Below are positions 18,047 through 25,452 of a stretch of DNA of 64,000 nt, piece after piece (the first letter of the stretch is position 1; every line of letters begins with the position of its first letter). A program made the translations under genes and the position numbers. The stretch covers positions 310,001-374,000 of the forward strand of contig NZ_SIRE01000004.1 of NCBI RefSeq assembly GCF_004307995.1. Reading direction: 5' to 3'. This DNA comes from Paenibacillus thalictri (lineage in GTDB: Bacteria; Bacillota; Bacilli; Paenibacillales; NBRC-103111). The notes below the pieces were generated by a model that saw only the letters and a program-made list of their open reading frames with translations, did no database searches and had not been told where the DNA came from.

Positions 18047-18673
18047 TTACCCGTACAATCTCGGAATTTTGATGACCGTGCCCGGCACCAGCTGCTTCGG
18101 ATTATGAATGCCGTTGGCCCGCGCAATTTCCCGCCATAGACCCGGATCTTCATATTCTTCAGCCGCAATTCGCCACAGCTGATCGCCTTGCTTAATCGTA
18201 CGCTGCTTCGTCCGGTCGGCGGATTGCCGGGGAATGCGCTGGAATTGCTCCTTAATGCTCTGGACAGCGCGAAACGTCACATTGACGGTAGCTCGAACGG
18301 GAATGCCGGAAGAAAGGAACATCGTATATTTTTGCGTAGCCTTCTCGACAACGCCTTTAAATTGTAAAGACCCCCAGGTGAATTTACATAGCGGAGGAGC
18401 ATGCAGGTCTTTGTCGACATCAAGCAGTCCGACAATTTTCGAAGTGTGTTTGCGTACATCCGTTCTGAGCTCGTAAGTATCGAAAAATAAATCCATCGTT
18501 AACGTCGTTGCTTCACCGCTGACAAACTGCGCGATCGGCTGGGATAATCCGGGAATCGTATGCCAGGAATATTGGTTGGACGAATCCAATGAATACTCAT
18601 TGGGATTAAACAGCACATCCAGCCATTCGGTTTCATTTCCACGTTCCACAATGATCGTTGCTTTTTCGGTCAC
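18047..18673 (-). CDS. Afp7-like hub/adaptor protein with C-terminal LysM domain
   Basis: 208 residues. Residues 1-135 match the CIS7-type N-terminal domain: LDVLFNPNEYSLDSSNQYSW, SGEATTLTMDLFFDTYE, and FTWGSLQFKGVVEKATQKY. The last 50 residues are a LysM domain (TIKQGDQLWRIAAEEY, then ANGIHNPKQLVPGTVIKIP). These proteins (XkdP, Afp7, gp53-like) link the tape-measure/tube end to the hub; LysM here is structural rather than cell-wall anchoring. The start is a GTG. A palindromic element of about 177 bases sits directly upstream, between this gene and the tape-measure-position gene. Confidence 0.92.
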   Translation of the reverse strand: MTEKATIIVERGNETEWLDVLFNPNEYSLDSSNQYSWHTIPGLSQPIAQFVSGEATTLTMDLFFDTYELRTDVRKHTSKIVGLLDVDKDLHAPPLCKFTWGSLQFKGVVEKATQKYTMFLSSGIPVRATVNVTFRAVQSIKEQFQRIPRQSADRTKQRTIKQGDQLWRIAAEEYEDPGLWREIARANGIHNPKQLVPGTVIKIPRLYG

Positions 18674-18696
18674 TGCGCATCACCTCATCTTTTCCT

Positions 18697-18873
18697 GGAG
18701 GCCACTGAAAAGTGAACGCTACATGAGCGAATCATGCTTACGATCGCCAATTGTCCGCGAGTTTCTTGAATCTACCTGCTTACGTTGCGGCAGGTGAAAT
18801 TGGGGACAAAAGCGAACGTTGGTGTTTCTCCAGCATGATTTCGCTCACTCCGCTGCTTTTTCAGCGGCCTCTC
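18697..18873. mobile_element. MITE-like palindromic element, copy 1 (inside the CIS gene run)
   Basis: About 177 bases bounded by terminal inverted repeats GGAGGCCACTGAAAAG and (as complement) GAGAGGCCGCTGAAAAAGCAG. The direct repeat TTTCCT (18691-18696 and 18874-18879) flanks it. It carries no ORF of note. The inverse complement of the element at 47.9 kb aligns to it along nearly its whole length, including the shared inner blocks GCTTACGATCGCCAATTGTCC and GGGGACAAAAGCGAACG. It is probably a non-autonomous element mobilised by a transposase elsewhere. Confidence 0.72.
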
Positions 18874-18889
18874 TTTCCTGTCGGGGGCT

Positions 18890-18939
18890 CCCCAAAAAGT
18901 AATCTGAATCAGCCGCTAAGTTTATCTTCACTTTTGGGG
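18890..18939 (-). other. Stem-loop just after the stop of the repeat-rich gene
   Basis: CCCCAAAAGT and ACTTTTTGGGG can pair on the minus strand, separated by about 30 bases, immediately downstream of the stop codon at 18952. There is no T-run, so it is not a classical terminator. It could affect mRNA stability or attenuate transcription before the palindromic element and the baseplate genes. Confidence 0.4.
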
Positions 18940-18951
18940 GGTCCAAGAGGA

Positions 18952-21900
18952 TCAAATGCCCCTCCGCTGCTGTTCAAATCGAACCCTCCGGGTGAACTCT
19001 TTATATACCTGATCGGTTATCCGGTTAATATTGACATTCGGCTGTTCCCACTGCTTCTTCGCTTGAAGCAAATTGGTTTCCACGGTTTTGACCGCTTGCT
19101 GCAGGCTTTGAAGCATCGGGTCTTGCGCCTGTTTGGCGTTTGCCGATTTGACCGCAACGTCCAGCGGTACGGCTTGTACCGCTCTTTGCCCGGGTAAGAC
19201 AGCATTCGCGGCTACAGCCCGTGTCTGCCGGTTGACAAGCTGCAGGTTTGGCTCTGCGATAACCCTGCGGCTGTTGCCGATGGTTGCTTCCGCAGCTTTT
19301 GAAGGCTGTACCAGAGGCATGATCGCTGCCGGATGCGCCGTTTGCTGTGCAATCCGCTGCAGCCTTATTAACGGCGGACGCGAAACGCCCGATGCGGCTT
19401 GAGACTGCGCTGCACGCCGCCTTGCTAACGGAGCTTGGGCGGCGGCGAAACGTACCGCCTGCTGCAGCAATTCCGCTGCCGGTGGTTTGCGGTGCACCGG
19501 TGGCTGCGCTGCCCCAGCGGGGCGGACAAGTTCAACCGGCCGGGCGACGGCCGTGACATAACTTATCCGGCGCTGCCGTCCTTGCCCTTGGCTCGCCGCT
19601 GTAGGCTGCGGGTACAGATGCTCCACTCTATGGTTGAGCATCTGATTGTGCAACTGCACACGGCGCTCTATTCTGCGTTCGAGCGTCTGGTTGCGCTGTT
19701 TCACCTGGCGCTCCACTATGCGATTGAGCGTCTGACTACGCTGCTGCACTTGGCGTTCCACTTGGCGGTCGAGCGTCTGACTCTGCTGCTGCACTTGGCG
19801 TTCCACTCTACGATCGAGCGTCTGATTGTGCACTTGCACTTGGCGTTCCACTCGGCGCTCGAGCGTCTGATTACGCAGTTGCACTTGGCGTTCCACTCGG
19901 CGGTCGAGCATCTGATTGTGCACTTGCACTTGGCGTTCCACTCGGCGGTCGAGCGTCTGACTCTGCAGCTGCACTTGGCGTTCCACTCTACGATCGAGCG
20001 TCTGATTGTGCAGTTGCACTTGGCGTTCCACTCGGCGGTCGAGCGTCTGACTACGCAACTGCACTTGGCGTTCCACTCGGCGATCGAGCGTTTGATTGCG
20101 CTGCTGCACTTGGTGCTCTATTCGGCGGTCGAGCGTCTGACTACGCAGTTGCACTTGGCGTTCTACTCGGCGGTCGAGCGTCTGGTTGCGCTGCTGCACC
20201 TGGCGCTCTACTCGGCGGTTGAGCGTCTGACTATGCAGTTGCACTTGGCGTTCCACTCGGCGGTCGAGCGTCTGATTTCGCACCTGCACTTGGCGCTCTA
20301 CTCGGCGGTCGAGCGTCTGAGTGCGTACCTGCACTTGGCGCTCCACTCGACGGTCGAGCATCTGATTACGCACTTGCACCAGGCGCTCCACTCTACGCTC
20401 GAGCATCTGATTGCGTAACTGCTCCTGACGCTCTACTATGCGATTGAGCGTCTGATTGCGTAACTGCTCCTGGCGCTCCACTCGGCGATCAAGCGTCTGA
20501 CTACGCAGTTGTACTTGGCGCTCTACTATGCGATTGAACGTCTGACTGCGCACTTGCATTTGACGCTCTACTCGGCGGTCGAGCATCTGACTATGCAGTT
20601 CCACTCGGCGGTCGAGCATCTGGTTGCGCTGCTGCACCTGGCGCTCTACTATGCGATTGAGTGTCTGATTGCGCTGCTGCACCTGGCGCTCTACTCTACG
20701 ATCAAACGTCTGACTGTGCAGTTGCACTTGACGCTCCACTCGACGGTCAAGCGTCTGATTGCGCAACTGCACCTGGCGCTCCACTCGGCGATCAAACGTC
20801 TGACTACGCACTTGCACCTGACGCTCCACCCGTCGATCAAACGTCTGATTGCGTACTTGCACTTGCTCCAGGCGCACGAATGGGGTTCGCAGCCGTTCCG
20901 CCAGCCGGTCTGCAAATGAAGGATCGGCTCCTGTGAAATGCAACGTCAACGGTCTTACAAGTGTATTCTTATAGGTGGAGTCTGGGCTTCGGTAAATCCT
21001 CGCCAGTTTTCCTTCGATATGACGCAAAACCGGAATGCCGGTTCTTCGGCTCATTTTTGTTCCGGCCGCAGCGGCGCCGGAATGATCCGGTAGTGTCCTC
21101 CGCCTTATACTGTCCGCGTAGATGTTGGTATAGAGGGCACCCATCTTCCGTGCGGCAACCATTCTGAACACCGCTGCGGTGTTGGTTTGTGGCGTATTGC
21201 CAAATATTCGCCGGGTTTCTGTTTCTGCTTTTGCTTGGACGCTCTGATTTGCAGGCAACCTGACGTTATTTATTTGTTCATGCCGATGTGATGACCGCTC
21301 TACTTCATAAGACCTGCGGGACAGCATCATTTGCCATTCCCGCCCAAATCTTGTCCGGGAACGGGCCATATACTCCATCGGATATGTGAATTTTCGAAGT
21401 GTTGAGTTTACTTTTTCCAGTAAAATAGGATGATTCATATATTTCGCGATGGGAGTAAATAAATGGAGCCGAACCGCAGTGCGAGCTATTTCGTCCTCCT
21501 GCCGGGAACCGCGCCTATGCTGCATGCGCAGCACTTGACCGCCTTTTTCCCACCGGTTGACCTGCTGCTGTTGGATCTGCGGAAGCAGTAGACCCAGCCT
21601 AGATAAAGCCAGCTCACGTTGTTCCGGTCCAAACATGTAAGTTTGCTTCAGCAAACCCGCTCTCAACGGCGCTTGTGAAGCTGGCTCTCCATTTGGCCGA
21701 ACAGAAAGAAGGCTCTTAACCGCATACCCAAATGGATCCTGCTTTAGCCGGCGTAAACCGGAAACACTGTTGTTTATTAAGGCTTTCTGCAATAATTGCC
21801 GGTTGCTTGAAACTTGCGATAAAACCTCACGTAGTTGCCCATTTACAACAACCAGTTGACTCGTCTTGCCATACAATCGGCGGGTCACAAAAACGTGAGG

Positions 21901-23793
21901 GCGTGTTGCCGTCTCAAGTTTGGAATAAATCCGCCTGACGTTACCATTTTGCAAACTCGTTTCATGGTTTGAATCAAGGAAAGATAAAAGCTGCGATCGG
22001 GAGCGGTTCTCGCGTAATAAAATCCGCTGCTTCAACGAATCACCGTTAAGCGGTTTACTTAACTCGCGATGTGCCATTGTCCTTGTACGCACATACCGTT
22101 CAAGCCACTCGCTCAGATGATGTTGTCCACGAATCCGAACCACACTTTGCAATCGTTCGTCAACATGTGTTATATTCCGACGTTCCGTTTCCATGGACCT
22201 TACGATTAACGCCATGTTTTGTAAAACTTTTTGTTTCTGGCCGAATCCACTTTCTCCGGTCAGATAAAACATGGAGGCAGCCGGATAGCGGGCCAAGTTT
22301 GGATAAACCACGGAAACCGCTTGGGCCGTACGCCGCAGGCCAGGAGTACTGCTCCATCCGGCGTGCACCTCACTCAGCCCGGGTTGTGGCGCTGTTCGGC
22401 GGGTCATCAGCCGTCTTTGCGCCGTTTCGGCATCAACAGAAACCGTGCCCGGGTTGCCCGCCCTGACTACCGGTCTTATTGTATTTTCGCGACCAGCAGA
22501 ACCACTGGTTTCCCCCGCCCTAAGCGGTCTTGAAACTACAGTGGTGACAAGCTGGCGTGGTCTGAAAAATATTCGTTGCGTATCGGTTTCAATCCGGATA
22601 CGCCGTTCGGCGGGCAATCCCGCTATATGTATTTGTTCATACCGATTCAACAACTGCACCATGGGACGGGATGTGCGGGACTGTGGCAGCCCCGGGTTTC
22701 CCGCCGCTGCATGGCTTGCACGCGGACCAGCCTCCGGCTCAAGCTGCGGATTGCTCCGTGGGAGCAGGCCGCGATAGCCAATCACGGAAACCGCGCGTAC
22801 TGCAATTTTTTGTATCGGATATGTTAATTTTCGAATGATGGTTTCGGAAGACTCATTTCGGCTTCGCGTGTTAGGAGTAAAGATTTGACTTTGTGCTATA
22901 ACTTCTTTCAGCAGATCTGCAGTAATTGCCTCTCCCGGAACGTAATGCCGGGCATTCAGCGGGTTAGTGCGCTGCTCATTGGATACCGGTTTCACACGGG
23001 CTTCATCTTTTGAACGCCGTATCTCACCTTTGCTAACGGGAACTTCGCCCCTGGCGTTATTCGCCTTCTGCGACTGCCTTGTTTCAAGCTGCCGCCGCCG
23101 TTCTTGCATTTGCAGCATATTATAAAGCCGCATATTCAACTGAATAATCGGGTTGATGTTTTGCCTAAACAAATGAAAATGGAACATGGCCGTTGTTGCC
23201 GCCCGGCCAGCTTGATTGGACGCTTGGCGATGGACCATCGAACCCCGCTGCTTACCGGATGGGGACCAGCCGTATTTGCCGACCAGACGATTCGCAAAAG
23301 CAGCGTCTGACAGACGAATGGAACGCAGTTGATTTTTTTCGCTTGCGGATGCCATACTTTGAGTGCGAATACGCTTCGCGGACACTGCTGGGGACTTGCT
23401 TGGCGCCTTAGACGACACTTCTGCCTTACTGGACATCGCAACTGACACCGTTGGCTTACTTGGCGCCTTAGACGATGCTGCTGCCTTACTGGACTTCGCA
23501 GCTGACGCCGTTGGCTCACTTGGCGCCTTAGATGACGCTGCTGTCTTACTGGACTTCGCAGAGGACGCCGTTGGCTTACTGGGCACTTCAGGTGACGCTG
23601 CTGCCTTGCTGGACTTCGCAGCTGACGCCGCTGGCTTGCTTGGCGCCTTACTTGATGCCTCCGCCGCCTTGCCTGCTGCCGGAGTTTTGGCTGGCTTCGT
23701 AGATGCAGCGTTTTTTTTGCGCGAAGAAGTTGGCTTGGAGTCCGCGGAGTTGCGCTGGTTCTCCTTCTGATCATCCTTCTCCCGTTCGCTCAT
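18952..23793 (-). CDS. Very large repeat protein in the tape-measure position
   Basis: 1613 residues, basic, very rich in Arg, Gln and Ser. Regions: a Lys/Ser/Ala/Pro-rich N-terminus with 20-residue repeats (about 48-140), then a long helical-looking region (about 150-980) without a family I recognise. An array of 27 units of a 15-residue repeat (consensus RRVERQVQLRNQTLD) comes next, then an Ala/Gln/Arg-rich tail. By gene order (tube, chaperone, second tube, this gene, LysM protein) it occupies the slot of the tape measure in PBSX-like phages, and no other gene could fill that role. Identity as tape measure is inference; the sequence itself is not typical. Alternatives are a luminal cargo or a fibre. 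The 15-residue period (15/4 per turn) suits a right-handed coiled coil. AAGGGAGG precedes the ATG. Confidence 0.6.
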   Translation of the reverse strand: MSEREKDDQKENQRNSADSKPTSSRKKNAASTKPAKTPAAGKAAEASSKAPSKPAASAAKSSKAAASPEVPSKPTASSAKSSKTAASSKAPSEPTASAAKSSKAAASSKAPSKPTVSVAMSSKAEVSSKAPSKSPAVSAKRIRTQSMASASEKNQLRSIRLSDAAFANRLVGKYGWSPSGKQRGSMVHRQASNQAGRAATTAMFHFHLFRQNINPIIQLNMRLYNMLQMQERRRQLETRQSQKANNARGEVPVSKGEIRRSKDEARVKPVSNEQRTNPLNARHYVPGEAITADLLKEVIAQSQIFTPNTRSRNESSETIIRKLTYPIQKIAVRAVSVIGYRGLLPRSNPQLEPEAGPRASHAAAGNPGLPQSRTSRPMVQLLNRYEQIHIAGLPAERRIRIETDTQRIFFRPRQLVTTVVSRPLRAGETSGSAGRENTIRPVVRAGNPGTVSVDAETAQRRLMTRRTAPQPGLSEVHAGWSSTPGLRRTAQAVSVVYPNLARYPAASMFYLTGESGFGQKQKVLQNMALIVRSMETERRNITHVDERLQSVVRIRGQHHLSEWLERYVRTRTMAHRELSKPLNGDSLKQRILLRENRSRSQLLSFLDSNHETSLQNGNVRRIYSKLETATRPHVFVTRRLYGKTSQLVVVNGQLREVLSQVSSNRQLLQKALINNSVSGLRRLKQDPFGYAVKSLLSVRPNGEPASQAPLRAGLLKQTYMFGPEQRELALSRLGLLLPQIQQQQVNRWEKGGQVLRMQHRRGSRQEDEIARTAVRLHLFTPIAKYMNHPILLEKVNSTLRKFTYPMEYMARSRTRFGREWQMMLSRRSYEVERSSHRHEQINNVRLPANQSVQAKAETETRRIFGNTPQTNTAAVFRMVAARKMGALYTNIYADSIRRRTLPDHSGAAAAGTKMSRRTGIPVLRHIEGKLARIYRSPDSTYKNTLVRPLTLHFTGADPSFADRLAERLRTPFVRLEQVQVRNQTFDRRVERQVQVRSQTFDRRVERQVQLRNQTLDRRVERQVQLHSQTFDRRVERQVQQRNQTLNRIVERQVQQRNQMLDRRVELHSQMLDRRVERQMQVRSQTFNRIVERQVQLRSQTLDRRVERQEQLRNQTLNRIVERQEQLRNQMLERRVERLVQVRNQMLDRRVERQVQVRTQTLDRRVERQVQVRNQTLDRRVERQVQLHSQTLNRRVERQVQQRNQTLDRRVERQVQLRSQTLDRRIEHQVQQRNQTLDRRVERQVQLRSQTLDRRVERQVQLHNQTLDRRVERQVQLQSQTLDRRVERQVQVHNQMLDRRVERQVQLRNQTLERRVERQVQVHNQTLDRRVERQVQQQSQTLDRQVERQVQQRSQTLNRIVERQVKQRNQTLERRIERRVQLHNQMLNHRVEHLYPQPTAASQGQGRQRRISYVTAVARPVELVRPAGAAQPPVHRKPPAAELLQQAVRFAAAQAPLARRRAAQSQAASGVSRPPLIRLQRIAQQTAHPAAIMPLVQPSKAAEATIGNSRRVIAEPNLQLVNRQTRAVAANAVLPGQRAVQAVPLDVAVKSANAKQAQDPMLQSLQQAVKTVETNLLQAKKQWEQPNVNINRITDQVYKEFTRRVRFEQQRRGI
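19633..20835 (-). repeat. 27-unit 45-bp tandem repeat array (15-residue coding unit)
   Basis: 1203 bases, 401 codons: 26 units of 15 codons and one internally shortened unit of 11 (RRVELHSQMLD). Consensus is RRVERQVQ-[LVQ]-[RH]-[NS]-Q-[TM]-L-D. Positions 9-11 and 15 vary most; the RVERQVQ core hardly varies. Degenerate half-units flank both ends. All length changes keep frame. Both strands are free of stops over most of the array. Confidence 0.95.
23374..23652 (-). repeat. 60-bp tandem repeats encoding a Lys/Ser/Ala/Pro-rich N-terminus
   Basis: Four to five units of 20 codons, consensus SKAPSKPTASAAKSSKAAAS, at residues about 48-140 of the same large gene. The composition predicts a disordered, strongly basic segment, similar to histone-H1-like tails. 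It is a second, unrelated repeat family in the gene. Confidence 0.9.
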
Positions 23794-23855
23794 TCGAAGC
23801 CCTCCCTTCTATATGCAGCAGTACGCTTAAATTAATCTTATTGTGACTGGACGTA

Positions 23856-24308
23856 TTAGACGGCTTTAAGCCCGTTATGAATCAGTTCTATAGATTCTAC
23901 CGCAATTCCGCTGTTTGTTGCGTTTAGTTCCGGCCCTGTCCACTTCGCGGGGAATCCGTCATAAAAGTTCCAACGGCGGAATTCCTGATCTTTCTCGTTG
24001 TATAAAATAATAGACCCGCTCTTCCGCGTAATATAACCTTCCGTAACATCCGCATACCATTCCCAAAGCTCATTGGTAATCGTTACGCCCCGTTTGAGAA
24101 TAAGCGGTTGAAGTTTCGTTCTTCCCGGGAGCCGATGAACGTAACTGTTAAGGCCGCCTTCCGGCACCTCCAGCAGTTCCGTCTCCACCGTCAGTCCGCT
24201 TACTTCCGAAAAGCTGGCTACGAACATACCATCGAGCTCGACCATAAATCGGTAAGCGCCTACGACGTTTGGGCGATCTTTGACTGTTTTGCGAATCAAG
24301 CGCTTCAC
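23856..24308 (-). CDS. CIS tube protein, second paralogue (Afp5/gp19-like)
   Basis: 150 residues of the T4 gp19-like tube family. Features: YRFMVELDGMFVASFSEVSGL near the start, the GGLNSYVHRLPGRTKLQPLILKRGV strand block, ELWEWYADV, and the C-terminal AKWTGPELNATNSGIAVESIELIHNG. It is homologous to the tube protein at 24977-25414 but more divergent. In Afp/PVC systems such a second tube protein lies at the baseplate end of the tube and adapts it to the LysM/hub proteins. The GTG start overlaps the TGA of the small upstream gene (GTGA), implying coupled translation. Confidence 0.92.
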   Translation of the reverse strand: MKRLIRKTVKDRPNVVGAYRFMVELDGMFVASFSEVSGLTVETELLEVPEGGLNSYVHRLPGRTKLQPLILKRGVTITNELWEWYADVTEGYITRKSGSIILYNEKDQEFRRWNFYDGFPAKWTGPELNATNSGIAVESIELIHNGLKAV

Positions 24309-24496
24309 CTCTTTTTGAACACATCAAATGGATTATGCTTATCCGGCTCGTCGTTCATTTTACGGTTAATCTTCGAGATTTCTTCACACCATCTGCGTCT
24401 TTCCCGGTGTTCCATATTCATCACCTCGTCGTGACTCCAATGGAAGTAATAAGCAATAAATCCGGTTTCTTCATACAGCCGATCTTCCGGATACAG
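24305..24496 (-). CDS. Small CIS protein, DUF6760-like, probable CTG start
   Basis: A 63-codon frame directly between the chaperone-like gene and the second tube gene. The product contains LYEETGFIAYYFHWSHDEVM and EHRERRRWCEEISKINRKM, the pattern of a small protein (DUF6760 as I recall it) found at this place in many contractile injection loci. No ATG, GTG or TTG stands before the conserved start of the family. A CTG at 24496 has AAGGGG 7 bases upstream and follows the previous TAA by two bases. The TGA overlaps the GTG of the second tube gene. Function unknown; probably a structural or assembly factor of the tube end. Confidence 0.75.
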   Translation of the reverse strand: MYPEDRLYEETGFIAYYFHWSHDEVMNMEHRERRRWCEEISKINRKMNDEPDKHNPFDVFKKR

Positions 24497-24498
24497 AC

Positions 24499-24876
24499 TT
24501 ATGCCCCTTCCATCTCGGACAAAAAAGAAATATCTACCTCGTGCTCATGCTCGCATTTGGGGCAAACGGCCTTCACGGTCAACCGCTCGGTTTCGTTAAT
24601 TTCACGGTATAAATTTTGCAGATAAGCCAAATCGGCAGTGAACAATCGCTCAATTGTTTTCGTGTCAATCGCACGCAGATCTCCCAGCTTCGTGATTACC
24701 CGCGCGAGCAAAATAATCGTCAAATAACCCGGATTTTGCTGGACCCGCTGATCGCGCATCGGCAATATTTCGTCGGCGGCCGTCGCAAGACGCATCGTTC
24801 CTCTGCGGTGCAAATTTCCATTTTCGTCAACGTATCCTTTTGGCAGCTCAAATTCGTATTCAGTCTTGAACGACAT
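24499..24876 (-). CDS. CIS assembly chaperone-like protein (T4 baseplate chaperone family)
   Basis: About 125 residues: FKTEYEFELPKGYVDENGNLH, RGTMRLATAADEILPMRDQRV, YLTIILLARVITKLGDL and a C-terminal zinc-ribbon-like CPKCEHEHEVDISF. Proteins of this type occur between the tubes in contractile systems and resemble T4 baseplate-assembly chaperones; in phage the slot corresponds to XkdN/gpG proteins that load the tape measure. The CxxC plus two His may bind metal. ATG 24876 is chosen because AGGAGG lies 6 bases upstream; an upstream in-frame start at 24897 lacks such a site. Role in tape-measure assembly is inferred. Confidence 0.75.
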   Translation of the reverse strand: MSFKTEYEFELPKGYVDENGNLHRRGTMRLATAADEILPMRDQRVQQNPGYLTIILLARVITKLGDLRAIDTKTIERLFTADLAYLQNLYREINETERLTVKAVCPKCEHEHEVDISFLSEMEGA

Positions 24877-24976
24877 GTCGTTCCTCCTTGAAGGCATAGT
24901 TTAATTAGCGGCGATAAACCGATGAGGAACGCCGCCATAGCGGCCGTTCCTCTCCCGGCATCATATTGAACTTATG

Positions 24977-25414
24977 TTATTGAGTGCGAAGCATTCCTTC
25001 ATGCGCCAGCTCAAGCAGCTCGATCGCCACTTCGGAAGCCGTTGCGTTAAAATCAGGGGCGGTGTACTTGGCCGGCCATGCTTCGATGACTTGCCATGTG
25101 GCGACATCTTCGCCCTCTTCGTTAATCGCAATAATAGTAACCGTTTTTCTTTCAATAGTTCCTTCGACAATACATTCCTGAATCCATTCGAACAGATCCA
25201 TGGAATCCGTAGCGCCCCATTTCAAAGAAATGTTGCCGTATTTGGCGAGCCCGGGCAGCTTGCGCGGGGTGATTACATCAGTGCCCTCGCGATACTCAAC
25301 GACGTCCAGTGAAGCGTCGAAACCGGAAACTTCGCTGAATCCGGCTTGTTCAATACCTTCAACCTCTACGCGAAATCGAAATTTGCGATATGGATCATTA
25401 CGTTCGCCAGCCAT
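24977..25414 (-). CDS. CIS inner tube protein (Afp1/gp19-like)
   Basis: 145 residues. It has the canonical tube signature: YRKFRFRVEVEGIEQAGFSEVSGF, EYREGTDVITPRKLPGLAKYG, ISLKWGATDSMDLFEWI, and the closing WPAKYTAPDFNATASEVAIELLELAHEG. Stacked hexamers of this protein form the rigid tube that the sheath drives through a membrane. The gene follows the sheath gene by 38 bases; sheath and tube are expected to be the most highly translated products of the cluster. Confidence 0.96.
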   Translation of the reverse strand: MAGERNDPYRKFRFRVEVEGIEQAGFSEVSGFDASLDVVEYREGTDVITPRKLPGLAKYGNISLKWGATDSMDLFEWIQECIVEGTIERKTVTIIAINEEGEDVATWQVIEAWPAKYTAPDFNATASEVAIELLELAHEGMLRTQ

Positions 25415-25452
25415 CTATTCTCTTCCCCTCATTCTTTAATTAACGCCAGTCG

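Noticed and set aside
19435-20418. Plus-strand open frame of 327 codons over the 45-bp repeat array
   Set aside because: It is the stop-free complement of the repeat unit; the minus frame fits the operon, has a good start and spans the whole 1613 codons.
19633-20835. CRISPR array
   Set aside because: Units are contiguous 45-mers without unique spacers and are coding in frame.
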